A DNA stretch of 64,000 bases from assembly GCF_900107285.1 (NCBI RefSeq), contig NZ_FNPK01000004.1, positions 1 to 64,000 of the forward strand. Direction: 5' to 3'. A program made the position numbers and the translations under genes. The notes beneath the pieces are model-generated. The model worked only from the letters and a program-made list of their open reading frames with translations. It was not told where the DNA came from and did no database searches. Shown one piece after another: positions 1 through 8,365 of this stretch (position 1 is its first letter; each line of letters starts with the position of its first letter). Source of the DNA: Acinetobacter kyonggiensis (GTDB taxonomy: Bacteria > Pseudomonadota > Gammaproteobacteria > Pseudomonadales > Moraxellaceae).

Positions 1-275
1 CATGGCAAACGTCTCCAAAGGAGTAAATGTCTATTGAATGCAGTCATCATAAAACAAACCATTAAATAGGTAAAACAGTTTGTTTTTATAATTAAGATCG
101 AATTATCAGATAACTCGCATAAATCAAAAAATGTTTAATATTTGATTCTTTAAAATCAGCACTGCCTCATTTAATTGATTTAATTCTTTTCCCTTTGCGT
201 AGGCACTATCTCTACTTTTGAAAGGTCAAAATGAGGATCTCAAAATATATTTTGAATCCGCAAGGAAAACCTTTT

Positions 276-330
276 GTTTCCCATACACGACATCCCTGTC
301 GTGATGGGAAACGTGTGGCATCCATGCCAC
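276..330. repeat. Double palindrome, REP-like element or terminator
   Basis: Two adjacent hairpins are visible. The first pairs 276-291 with 298-312 (GTTTCCCAT and CACGAC arms, one bulged A, six-base loop). The second is a perfect seven-base palindrome at 315-330 (GTGGCAT, CC loop, ATGCCAC). The unit lies 80 bases beyond the end of the minus-strand TelA-type operon. It lacks a clear T run, so it looks more like a dispersed palindromic unit than a standard terminator. The rest of 1-409 shows no convincing gene. Confidence 0.6.
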
Positions 331-409
331 AATCATAAATCCAATACCTACTAAAAAAATTTTAATTTTGACTTTACGAATTACGTGATCAGGCCTTTAG
401 GGTTGATGA

Positions 410-1330
410 TCAAGATATAAGCCGCTGCTCTACTCTTAAAGCTCGACCTTTTAAATGCTGCGCTAAGAGAAATAAAATCAAACTCAAAACCGCAGATACA
501 ATCAGTAGCGCAATAATCAATATTTTAACAAAGGCACTCATTTGTGCGGCCTGTTCCACTTGACGCGATACACTTTCAGCCATTGGTGTTAAAGTTTTAG
601 CATAAAGTTGATACTGCATCGTCCATAATTGTTCAGGTTTAAAACCATATTCAATAAAATTCGGATCTGATTTTTCCGCTTTAATCAAAGCTAAAACCTG
701 AGGAATTGCGGCATCTTTATCAGCAGGTTTATGCAATAACGCAGTTTGCGCCAGTAAATAAGACTTTACGGGTGCATCTAAATCAGCTTGCTGTAAATAT
801 TGGGCTAGCTCACTTTGCTGAATATTTTTATCGTATTGAATCGCTTTGGCATAGGCATCATTTTCATCATGCTTTAAATCATATTGTAAATAAGTCAGCC
901 CCGACCACAACACGATAAACGCAATCAACCAACCGACAAATTTCAAAATAAAAGACTGAAAACGGATATAAAAAAAACGGATTTTTTTCAAAAAATGAAT
1001 GACAAAAAATGCCCCTACAAAAGAGACAAACAACTTCAGAATAAGCCAGCCAAACCATGACAGCAAACTAGTAAAATAATCTGAATGCTGCCCCAATGCC
1101 GCCAGATGATTATCTATACTGATAGGCATATGTAATTGTTTAAGTTCAGTGGTCACACCAAAAAAACTATAGACAAAATCATGTTGTAAAAATAATGCCA
1201 CAACAGAAGCAATAAAAATGGTTGTACTACTGATGCACAATAACATCACATTGCGTTGGCGCTTTTTCAACGCCACCACACCCGATTCAATCTGTTGTGG
1301 ATTCACAGCATATTCATCTAAGGGAGGCAA
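410..1330 (-). CDS. Inner-membrane protein of unknown function in a TelA operon
   Basis: I do not recognise a family. The 306-residue protein has a hydrophobic segment near residues 27-48, two more near 90-145 and one near 268-292. Between the last two is a mainly helical soluble stretch of about 120 residues, so a four-helix membrane protein with one large loop is likely. It starts with TTG, supported by an AGGAG ribosome-binding site seven bases upstream. It is the last gene of a three-gene minus-strand operon, 42 bases after telA. It may anchor or assist the two coiled-coil proteins encoded before it; this is inference from position only. Confidence 0.7.
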   Translation of the reverse strand: MPPLDEYAVNPQQIESGVVALKKRQRNVMLLCISSTTIFIASVVALFLQHDFVYSFFGVTTELKQLHMPISIDNHLAALGQHSDYFTSLLSWFGWLILKLFVSFVGAFFVIHFLKKIRFFYIRFQSFILKFVGWLIAFIVLWSGLTYLQYDLKHDENDAYAKAIQYDKNIQQSELAQYLQQADLDAPVKSYLLAQTALLHKPADKDAAIPQVLALIKAEKSDPNFIEYGFKPEQLWTMQYQLYAKTLTPMAESVSRQVEQAAQMSAFVKILIIALLIVSAVLSLILFLLAQHLKGRALRVEQRLIS

Positions 1331-1372
1331 ATCCTTTCTCCTAAAAGGTAAGCAATCAACTTAGGAGCGATC

Positions 1373-2506
1373 CTAAGACTTATTGCTCCCACCTGTATTT
1401 GATTCTAAAACCAAATGATTCAAATTATTCTGCAAAGCACGTAACCGTGTGGTTGCTTCTGCACGTTTCTGCATGCCTTCTTTTTGCACTTGAAGCACAT
1501 CATTCACTGTTTTAATGAGGGTGTTTTGCACATGTTCAAGTGTTTCAATATCAATCACCGAACGCTGATTAGCTTTGGCGGTATCTACAGAGTTTTGATG
1601 TAACAAGTCTGCGTTACGGCGCAACAGATCATTGGTCGCATCATCAATACTATTCGCCAGTTGGACACTATTTTTCTGCTCATGCAAAGAAATGGCCAAG
1701 CTAATTTGGTTTTTCCATGCAGGCAGCGTAATGTTCTTAATGGCGTAAAACTTATCCACCAACATTAAATTATTCGATTGAATAATCCGAATCATGGGTA
1801 GAGTTTGCATCGCCGATTGCTGTAAAACTTGTAAATCACTGACCCGTTTTTCTAAGTTATTGGCCAGATGGTTGAGGTCATAAATTTTTTGTACCGTTGA
1901 TTGATCTTGAATATGTGTGGTTAAGAACGCTATGTCTTGTTGAATTTCCTGTTCTTTTAATTTTCCAGCAGCAATATAAATACCCAACTGTTTATATTCA
2001 TCTTGTACGCCATGGAACATTTTATCCAAAGTTGTAACACGACTTTTTAATCCCGACTGAGAGGTTTCAATTTCTTTGACCAACACATCAATTTGTTCTT
2101 TGGTGCTATTAAAATGTTGATCAAAGCTTTGCTTCGCACCCCTCATTTTACCAAGCAAACTGCCAAAGAAACCTGAACTTTTTTTCTGATTTAAAATACT
2201 GTTGGTATTCAGCTGCTGCGCAACTTGAACCACCTGATTTAATTTTTGACCTGTGGCATCAAGGTCTTTATTTTGTACTAAGTTTAATAATTCATCGGTA
2301 TAGGTCGAGGTTTTTGTCGCAATATTTTTACCATATTCAGCAACGGCTGTATGGCTCATTTCAGCCAATTCTTTATGTGCATTCATCACTTCATTAAAGT
2401 CTGAATCCTGCAATCCGATTTCTTGTAAATTCAGTTGCTGAAATTTTTGCTGAACGACATCTGTAGTCACGTCTGTAGGTAAATCTTTATGCTCAAAATT
2501 GGTCAT
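1373..2506 (-). CDS. TelA/KlaA-family (toxic anion resistance) protein
   Basis: The 377-residue protein is soluble, almost wholly alpha-helical and rich in Q, K, L and D. It matches the TelA family (PF05816): a conserved central region with a GFFGSLLGKMRGA-type glycine-containing linker near residues 112-124, then long coiled coils with an LPMIRIIQSNN-type segment and a WKNQI segment near the C-terminus. The family was named for tellurite resistance, but its biochemical role is not established and it is linked to envelope stress. It is the middle gene of an operon, 20 bases after the upstream gene and 42 before the membrane protein. Family call is firm; a role in tellurite resistance here is not implied. 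Confidence 0.85.
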   Translation of the reverse strand: MTNFEHKDLPTDVTTDVVQQKFQQLNLQEIGLQDSDFNEVMNAHKELAEMSHTAVAEYGKNIATKTSTYTDELLNLVQNKDLDATGQKLNQVVQVAQQLNTNSILNQKKSSGFFGSLLGKMRGAKQSFDQHFNSTKEQIDVLVKEIETSQSGLKSRVTTLDKMFHGVQDEYKQLGIYIAAGKLKEQEIQQDIAFLTTHIQDQSTVQKIYDLNHLANNLEKRVSDLQVLQQSAMQTLPMIRIIQSNNLMLVDKFYAIKNITLPAWKNQISLAISLHEQKNSVQLANSIDDATNDLLRRNADLLHQNSVDTAKANQRSVIDIETLEHVQNTLIKTVNDVLQVQKEGMQKRAEATTRLRALQNNLNHLVLESNTGGSNKS

Positions 2507-2526
2507 GGGACACCTAATGAAAATTA

Positions 2527-3315
2527 TTAATGTGTTGGTTTCTGGAGAGATTTTCTTAAAGTTTTAATCAGATTTTCACGGCTATTATCTAACTTTTCCA
2601 ATTCACTTGTCGAACTGGTTTGATTGCTTTGTTTAACATGATATTGCCACGCAGGAATAAGCACCTGCTGTGCCTCTTTAAAACGATCGAGTAAGGTAAA
2701 AGACAGTTGCTGAGACAACTGCATTTGTGTAATTGCAATGTCATTACTTGCTTGTAAAGTTTGTAATGTATTAATTTTTTTAGATAACCGATCAGCAAAA
2801 TTATCGAGTGGATGTTGATTCTGTACAAAATTCGGATATTCCTGCAAGAATTCTTGCGCAGCCCGAATGTATTTTGCCATTTGCTCACGATGTCCAATCA
2901 ACTGCTGAAAACGTGCTTGTGACTTTTGAATCTCAATCTGTAATTTTTGACTTAAATGATTGGCTCGATTGAGTAACTGATCTAAATTTTTATAATATTC
3001 AACCTGACCAGAACCATATTCTAAATCTATCCCCAACCATTTTTGCAAAGCATTAAACTTCCGCGTTTTTAAATATTTTTTTGAATCTGCTAAAGATTGA
3101 ATCAGTTGTTCGATGGTTAAACTTAACTGCTGCGTTAAATGTGGATCGACGCCATTTAACAACACAGATTGTGCTTGAATCAGTGGGTCTGCATAATGAT
3201 TGAGACGATATTGATCATTCAGTAACGGAACCAAATCATTGCGTTGAATGGAGAGAAGTTCAGCCCGATTCACTTCAATTTCAGCCAAAGGAACGAGAAC
3301 ATCTATCTGAGACAT
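2527..3315 (-). CDS. Coiled-coil protein, first gene of the TelA operon
   Basis: The 262-residue protein has no signal peptide and no membrane segment. It is mostly helix with heptad-like stretches, very rich in Q and L. Its C-terminal third (FTLLDRFKEAQQVLIPAWQ) resembles the C-terminal part of the downstream TelA protein (VDKFYAIKNITLPAWKNQ), so the two are probably distant relatives or share a binding surface. telA genes in other bacteria often follow an xpaC-like gene, but I cannot claim XpaC homology from the sequence. It starts at an ATG and lies 20 bases before telA. Confidence 0.65.
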   Translation of the reverse strand: MSQIDVLVPLAEIEVNRAELLSIQRNDLVPLLNDQYRLNHYADPLIQAQSVLLNGVDPHLTQQLSLTIEQLIQSLADSKKYLKTRKFNALQKWLGIDLEYGSGQVEYYKNLDQLLNRANHLSQKLQIEIQKSQARFQQLIGHREQMAKYIRAAQEFLQEYPNFVQNQHPLDNFADRLSKKINTLQTLQASNDIAITQMQLSQQLSFTLLDRFKEAQQVLIPAWQYHVKQSNQTSSTSELEKLDNSRENLIKTLRKSLQKPTH

Positions 3316-3530
3316 AATATTAGAAACTCAATAAAATCATTTTTATAGTACGGCTTTTATACAAAATATCATGTGTTCTTTTGCAATTTCTAGTTGATAT
3401 TTTTATTTATTTCATTCTATTTAAAATAATGAATTGGAAAAGTTAAGCAAATTAAAAAATTGAATCATAAATAGCTGCTTTTTTCTAAAGTTATGTTTCT
3501 AACGCTTAGCAATATCATTCACTTTGAAAT

Positions 3531-3605
3531 TTATCTGATTAATAATGGAATGACATGTTGCCAATCGAGAGTATTTCCCCAAAATCCGTGAACCAGCACA
3601 AATTT
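3531..3605 (-). pseudogene. Fragment of an alpha/beta-hydrolase gene
   Basis: Reading the minus strand gives KFVLVHGFWGNTLDWQHVIP followed by LLIR and a stop. HGFWG next to a short hydrophobic strand is the oxyanion-hole segment of alpha/beta hydrolases. Nothing upstream or downstream continues the fold: there is no GXSXG nucleophile elbow in the gap and no start with a ribosome-binding site. It is a short relic in the 432-base gap between the TelA operon and mdcR. The rest of 3316-3747 holds only AT-rich sequence and the presumed promoters of the two flanking units. Confidence 0.5.
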
Positions 3606-3747
3606 CTAGCCTACATCACTGATTGGATAGATTAGACCGTACATCCAGTACGAACATCATTTTCAGCAGGCCATCCCATTAAACATTTTAAAAATTGGCA
3701 TGCTATATTCATCCATCAAGCCCATCAGCATTTAAGGATAAAACTCG

Positions 3748-4659
3748 GTGGAAATAGATGAAGAGCTGACGCTTAAAAAAATTCAAATTTTTTTAGCTTT
3801 TATGCGATGTGGTAATTTGTCAAAAACAGCGGTTGAAATGCAAATCAGTAATGTCAGTGTTCATAAAGCATTACATTCTCTTGAAAATTCATTACGTTGC
3901 CCTTTGTTCAAAAATGAAGGTCGAAATTTAATTCCCTTAAAGAGTGCTTATGTCCTCGAAGAACATTCAAAGAAAATTGTTCAAGATATTGTCACTACCG
4001 TCAATAAAACACGAGAAGCTGCTGGATTTGCATCAAAAATTTTTCATTTAGGTTCTTTGTATTCTTTAACAGTGAATACTATTCCAAGTGTTATTAGTGG
4101 TTTAAAACTCAGACGAGGCGATTTAGATATACAACTTTCTTTAAGTTCAAATTTAGATTTGGTCAAAAAGTTAAAGGCCACGGAGTTAGATGCAATTATT
4201 GTTGCGCTTAATGAAACAACTCAAAATCAAGAATTTGAGTGCTTACCCATGTTTCAAGATGACATTTTTTTAGCTGTACATAAGAACTCCAAATATGCAG
4301 AACTTGATGAAGTCGATTTAAGTCAGCTCAAAGATGAAACTTTTCTGACCCTTGCAAAAGGGTTCGCTACGCGTAACGATAGTGATGTGGTCTTTGAAAA
4401 AGCTAAAATTGATCCTAAAGTTTTTTTACAGGTTTCTGATATTTTTACCTTAATTAGTATGGTCAGTTCTGGGGTTGGACTGGCTTTATTGCCTGGTCGA
4501 ATTTCAACAATTTATGAAAGCTCTGTAAAGTTAATTCGACTTAAAGCGCAATATCAAATCAAGCAAGAAATTGGTTTAGTCTTCTTAAAAAGTAAAGAAC
4601 GTGATCCTAATTTATTGGCATTTATTGCTGAATGTCGTATGTTTTCAAGAAATTTTTAA
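3748..4659 (+). CDS. mdcR: LysR-family regulator, probable malonate regulator MdcR
   Basis: This 303-residue LysR-type activator has an N-terminal winged helix-turn-helix (about residues 9-65, with KTAVEMQISNVSVHKALHSL as the recognition region) and a C-terminal co-inducer domain from about 95. It begins with GTG, preceded by AAGGA at a suitable distance. It converges on the malonate operon and ends 73 bases from its last gene. In Pseudomonas putida the regulator mdcR also sits next to mdcM, and family members respond to malonate. The function is inferred from neighbourhood; the sequence alone would only say LysR. Confidence 0.75.
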   Translation: MEIDEELTLKKIQIFLAFMRCGNLSKTAVEMQISNVSVHKALHSLENSLRCPLFKNEGRNLIPLKSAYVLEEHSKKIVQDIVTTVNKTREAAGFASKIFHLGSLYSLTVNTIPSVISGLKLRRGDLDIQLSLSSNLDLVKKLKATELDAIIVALNETTQNQEFECLPMFQDDIFLAVHKNSKYAELDEVDLSQLKDETFLTLAKGFATRNDSDVVFEKAKIDPKVFLQVSDIFTLISMVSSGVGLALLPGRISTIYESSVKLIRLKAQYQIKQEIGLVFLKSKERDPNLLAFIAECRMFSRNF

Positions 4660-4669
4660 CATAAAATTT

Positions 4670-4708
4670 GGGCAATTTATTTAATCCTTAGATCTTAATA
4701 AATTGCCC
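4670..4708. terminator. Bidirectional terminator between mdcR and mdcM
   Basis: A perfect 12-bp inverted repeat (GGGCAATTTATT and its complement) with a 15-base loop lies between the convergent ends of mdcR and the malonate operon. Its outer flanks are AT-rich. It is placed to stop transcription from both sides. Confidence 0.6.
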
Positions 4709-4732
4709 ATACAGGATAAAACCCATTCATTC

Positions 4733-5494
4733 TTAACCAAAAATAGCATTTACGGTAAGAAAGAATACTGAAGGGCCTAATAAACACCCTAAACCTGTAT
4801 AAAATGTTGCAACCAATGCGCCATAAGGAACTAGACGTACATCAGTACCCGCTAAACCAGCAGCCGTTCCACTTGTGGTTCCCGCCAAACCACCAAATAC
4901 CATGGCAGATTTCGGGCTTTTTAAGTACATAAATTTAGCCAGTAATGGGGTTCCCACCATAAAGAATACCGACTTAATCAGACCAATTGCAATTGAGAGT
5001 GCAATGACATCTGAAGTCGCACCAATCGCTGTCCCTGTAATTGGACCAACAATATAAGTCATTGCCCCAGCACCAATAGTGGTCATTGAAACAGGGTCTT
5101 TATATCCCATTAGCCATGCCGTCATTGCACCAATCACAAAAGGAACAACACAACCCAGTGCTAATGCAATAAGCCCCACCTTTCCAGCCTTTTTTACCTC
5201 TTTAACATCGACTTCAAATGCAGTAGATGCAATGGCAAGGTCACGAATCATTGCACCACCAAGCAAAGCAAATCCAGAGAAAATAGCAATATCTGAAATT
5301 CCCTTTGTTCCTTGTGTATACACGCCTGCAAAATATGCCACCACTAAGCCTAATGTAATTGCAATTGCCGAACTTTGAAGCTTACCTCTGGTCAAATACT
5401 TTGAAAGTAAATGAGAAATAAACATCATTAACCCTGTGACTGCAAGTGCAGTAACCAGCGCATTTTTACTTAATACCGTAATTAAAGCATCCAT
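4733..5494 (-). CDS. mdcM: Malonate transporter subunit MadM/MdcM
   Basis: This 253-residue, very hydrophobic protein has about eight membrane segments with glycine-rich stretches (GAGAMTYIVGPITGTAIGA, GGLAGTTSGTAAGLAGTD). It matches MadM, the larger half of the two-component sodium-dependent malonate:Na+ symporter MadLM. It is the last gene of the malonate operon, 47 bases after mdcL. MadLM replaces the single-subunit MdcF transporter found in the Klebsiella cluster. It takes up malonate across the inner membrane to feed the decarboxylase encoded upstream. Length is typical for the family. Confidence 0.9.
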   Translation of the reverse strand: MDALITVLSKNALVTALAVTGLMMFISHLLSKYLTRGKLQSSAIAITLGLVVAYFAGVYTQGTKGISDIAIFSGFALLGGAMIRDLAIASTAFEVDVKEVKKAGKVGLIALALGCVVPFVIGAMTAWLMGYKDPVSMTTIGAGAMTYIVGPITGTAIGATSDVIALSIAIGLIKSVFFMVGTPLLAKFMYLKSPKSAMVFGGLAGTTSGTAAGLAGTDVRLVPYGALVATFYTGLGCLLGPSVFFLTVNAIFG

Positions 5495-5541
5495 TATTTA
5501 ATTCCTTTTAATCATTGAACTCGTATTTTTTATAACGGAAA

Positions 5542-5943
5542 TTAAGCTGTCTTTTCCTTAGCTTCAACTGGCCATTCATAGACCTCGTAATCGTTATTCA
5601 TTTTATTTAAATAACGAATCACCAAAACAGTACCGATTAATGATGCAACTGAAACGATCAGCCCTAACATTCCGCCTGATAGTGCAGCCACAACATTCTG
5701 GCCAGCAGACATGGCAACAACAATTGGAATGTACATCCCTGACCAATACAACACACCAAATTGAGTTCCTTGTGGCAGATATCCTTTCTTGGCTAAAAGC
5801 TCTTTTGATAAAATAAGCAAGATCATCGAGATGGCTACACCACCTACATTTGCTTTGACACCGAGTAACATACCCAACGTATTACCAAAATAGTCTCCTA
5901 ATAAATGGCAAATGGCTAAGAGTGCTGTTCCATATATAATCAT
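5542..5943 (-). CDS. mdcL: Malonate transporter subunit MadL/MdcL
   Basis: This 133-residue membrane protein with four predicted helices matches MadL, the small partner of MadM. The N-terminus (IYGTALLAICHLLGDYFG) and the GVKANVGGVAISM segment near residues 28-40 are characteristic. It starts at ATG 44 bases after mdcH and is followed by mdcM, so the two subunits are made in order from one transcript. Both subunits are needed for malonate uptake in the systems studied. Confidence 0.9.
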   Translation of the reverse strand: MIIYGTALLAICHLLGDYFGNTLGMLLGVKANVGGVAISMILLILSKELLAKKGYLPQGTQFGVLYWSGMYIPIVVAMSAGQNVVAALSGGMLGLIVSVASLIGTVLVIRYLNKMNNDYEVYEWPVEAKEKTA

Positions 5944-5987
5944 TGTTAATTCCTCATATCCTTGGATGATGACTTAAATTTATCTAT

Positions 5988-6926
5988 TTATGCATTCAGT
6001 GATCGGGCACTTTCTTTATGCATAGCACCAATAAGACTGTGTAAACGTGTTCCTTGAAAAGACAGCACAGTTCCTTCTTTAAATGTCTGACGGGCTAATC
6101 CTGTTAAGACGGTTCCCGGCAAACTCTCAATCTGCAAACGTACACCTCTTTCCCAAGCGGATTGAACCGTACTTTCCCAATCAATCATTCGGCACATATT
6201 GAAGCTGATATCTTCAATAACTTGCTCTTTCTTCACGAGTAAACGAGCAGATGTTCCACTTAAATAACGTATATTCGGCTGTTGTTGCGCAACTCCCTTT
6301 ATGTGTTCAGCCAATTGTTTTGCCTGAACATCTAATAATGAACAATGTGATGGCACACTCACCTCTAAACGCTTGGCCAATACTCCATTTTCCTGTGCTT
6401 TTTCAGCAACCTGTTTCATTGCTTGATTTGATCCAGAAATCACGATTTGATTTGCTGTATTCAAATTGGCAATAAAAATATCTTGATTCTGCTGATAAAC
6501 CTGATTAACCCAAATCTCTACATCAGATTGAGTTGTACCCATCAAAGCTGTCATGCCATAACCTGAAGGATAGGCCTGCTGCATTAAACGTCCACGAAGC
6601 GCAACCAGCTTGAGTCCATCTTCAAAACTCAAGACTCCTGCTACTGTTGCCGCAGCCCAAGCACCTATGGACAAGCCTGCAACATAATCGGGTTTAACTC
6701 CTTGTTCCGACATTAAAGAAGAACTAATAACGCCTGAAATAAACAAACAAAGCTGCACAGCATAAGTTGATTTCAGCGCTTCTGGCTGATCCAGCAACAA
6801 CACATCTTGTTTAAGGATATTTGTTGCCTGTTCAAGATAATGTTGAACCAAAGTAGTCTGTGGTAAATCACGCAACATATTGACCTTTTGCGCACCTTGA
6901 CCTGGATATACCCAAATTGAACTCAT
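5988..6926 (-). CDS. mdcH: Malonyl-CoA:ACP transacylase of malonate decarboxylase, MdcH
   Basis: This 312-residue protein has the FabD-type acyltransferase fold. Visible motifs are PGQGAQ at residues 8-13, the nucleophile elbow GLSIG near residue 90, the conserved ALRGRLMQ arginine segment, and the SVPSHC histidine of the Ser-His pair near residue 195. MdcH moves malonyl from malonyl-CoA to the dephospho-CoA-type prosthetic group of MdcC, priming the enzyme for its acetyl/malonyl exchange cycle. It is more divergent than housekeeping FabD and lies inside the mdc operon, 12 bases after mdcG, which supports MdcH rather than a fatty-acid enzyme. Confidence 0.92.
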   Translation of the reverse strand: MSSIWVYPGQGAQKVNMLRDLPQTTLVQHYLEQATNILKQDVLLLDQPEALKSTYAVQLCLFISGVISSSLMSEQGVKPDYVAGLSIGAWAAATVAGVLSFEDGLKLVALRGRLMQQAYPSGYGMTALMGTTQSDVEIWVNQVYQQNQDIFIANLNTANQIVISGSNQAMKQVAEKAQENGVLAKRLEVSVPSHCSLLDVQAKQLAEHIKGVAQQQPNIRYLSGTSARLLVKKEQVIEDISFNMCRMIDWESTVQSAWERGVRLQIESLPGTVLTGLARQTFKEGTVLSFQGTRLHSLIGAMHKESARSLNA

Positions 6927-6938
6927 GCCTTCATCCTT

Positions 6939-7547
6939 TTACTGCCAAGGATTGTTTACCAAAACTGCGCCATCATTTCGTTTTAGTAATACCTTTCCCG
7001 TCGTCCTTGCCCATTCTTTAAGTGCCACACCGCCATTTGGCGTTTGAAGCTGCACATCCAGCTTTAATTCGGTTTGTTCCAGCTGATGAAGCAATTGTTT
7101 TGCTTCATCCTTCTTCAAAAATTCCTCTGTCCGAATCAAAAGATCAATGTCACTGTTTTCAGTCACTGTCTGAATACCCGTTGCCAGTTCAAATCCAACG
7201 CTTCCTGTATATCCCCAGACCCAATTTTTTTGATTCAATATCTTATGAATCATCTGCAATCGGTTCATCAAATGCGGAAAACTGTGTAAGTTCACATCAC
7301 TCAATGCCTCTGGTTTTAACTGCTTGGTAATCGCAGCGATTGGCATGTGTGCAGCATAGCGTTGATGTCTTGCTGTACCTCGTATCCCCACTGCAACTAA
7401 TGTAGGATCTGTCGTAGCGCGTCGTACAACAACTGGCTGATTTTGTGCAATAGCAGCCTTGACCCACGTAGGTAAATCGGCTTCTAAACAATCAAGCGTG
7501 ATGCCCCATAACAGATCATGTGCTTGAAGATGCATTTGCATCACCAT
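6939..7547 (-). CDS. mdcG: Phosphoribosyl-dephospho-CoA transferase MdcG
   Basis: This 202-residue nucleotidyltransferase attaches 2'-(5''-triphosphoribosyl)-3'-dephospho-CoA to a serine of MdcC, giving holo-ACP. The N-terminal AHDLLWG motif and the catalytic acidic pair in NSDIDLLIRT (near residue 137), preceded by GSVGFELATG, are those of the MdcG/CitX-like family. The gene overlaps the end of mdcE by seven bases, so translation is probably coupled. A second in-frame ATG three codons later is an equally possible start. Confidence 0.92.
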   Translation of the reverse strand: MVMQMHLQAHDLLWGITLDCLEADLPTWVKAAIAQNQPVVVRRATTDPTLVAVGIRGTARHQRYAAHMPIAAITKQLKPEALSDVNLHSFPHLMNRLQMIHKILNQKNWVWGYTGSVGFELATGIQTVTENSDIDLLIRTEEFLKKDEAKQLLHQLEQTELKLDVQLQTPNGGVALKEWARTTGKVLLKRNDGAVLVNNPWQ

Positions 7548-8365
7548 TGCTCACGCAAAAGTTCACGCACCTGTTTCGAAGCTTGCCTATTTTCACCATG
7601 TAAGCGATGTTCAAGTCCCGTTGAACCAGTGGCTTGAATGTCATTCAATGCATGTAAAAATGCCTCTTGAACACATGCAATATCTTCAGTTGTAGGTTGT
7701 TCAGGATTCACGACGGTTAAAAGACTGGATAACAAGCCTAATGTGGCATAGCTTTCAATGTCGTATGCCATCGGTGGAATACTTGCGGCAAGTTTTTCTA
7801 ACTCATCCACGGTACGCAGTGTCACACGGGCAGCCGACTCTTTCCCCATGGCATGTACCATAACACCTGTATCTTTAAGCGCAATAATACGATTTGCTTG
7901 GTAGCCATGGGCTAAAAATGCACCAGACATCGACTTTCCAACCAATAAACTAATCACAGGATGTCCTGCCAAACGTGCTCGCGCATAACTATCTACTGCA
8001 CCAGCAAGGGCCTGATGAATACCAAAAAGTTCTTCACGGCGACCATAAGCCTGACTTGGGACATCAACAATACATAAGATTGCACGTTTTTGATCGCTGT
8101 CTTGATCAGATCGAATCACATCATCTACCGCTTTGGCCAATGTCCAACCTTCTAATAACCCCACCTCACCATTTTGAGCACGCGGATAAAGATTGTGTTG
8201 ATCTGGAACAACGGCAATGACACGAACTGTTTTTCCTGCCATTTGTCCATCTGCAACCCAGACTGATTCGGCACCTTGCTCGATTCGGCTAAAGTCAGCA
8301 GTGAGTGCTTGAAACCAATGCTGACCACGTATTGATGTCTTAACTGCATGTACATCCATATTCAT
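7541..8365 (-). CDS. mdcE: Malonate decarboxylase gamma subunit MdcE
   Basis: This 274-residue protein of the carboxyltransferase (crotonase-like) superfamily forms the decarboxylase with MdcD. The LLVGKSMSGAFLAHGYQANR segment near residues 140-160 carries the glycine-rich oxyanion turn. The subunit pair decarboxylates malonyl-S-ACP to acetyl-S-ACP and CO2 in the cytoplasm. It begins with ATG overlapping the mdcD stop by four bases and overlaps mdcG by seven bases at its end, a tightly coupled arrangement. Confidence 0.92.
   Translation of the reverse strand: MNMDVHAVKTSIRGQHWFQALTADFSRIEQGAESVWVADGQMAGKTVRVIAVVPDQHNLYPRAQNGEVGLLEGWTLAKAVDDVIRSDQDSDQKRAILCIVDVPSQAYGRREELFGIHQALAGAVDSYARARLAGHPVISLLVGKSMSGAFLAHGYQANRIIALKDTGVMVHAMGKESAARVTLRTVDELEKLAASIPPMAYDIESYATLGLLSSLLTVVNPEQPTTEDIACVQEAFLHALNDIQATGSTGLEHRLHGENRQASKQVRELLREQW

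Noticed and set aside
27..65. 12-codon frame after a GGAG motif (MSIECSHHKTNH)
   Set aside because: Too short and of odd composition; the GGAG is part of a small CTCC-GGAG palindrome.
1..69. Plus-strand open frame running in from the window edge, ending at TAG (67-69), possibly the 3' end of a gene
   Set aside because: Only 22 codons are visible, with no recognisable motif, and another frame also stays open to 36. It cannot be supported.
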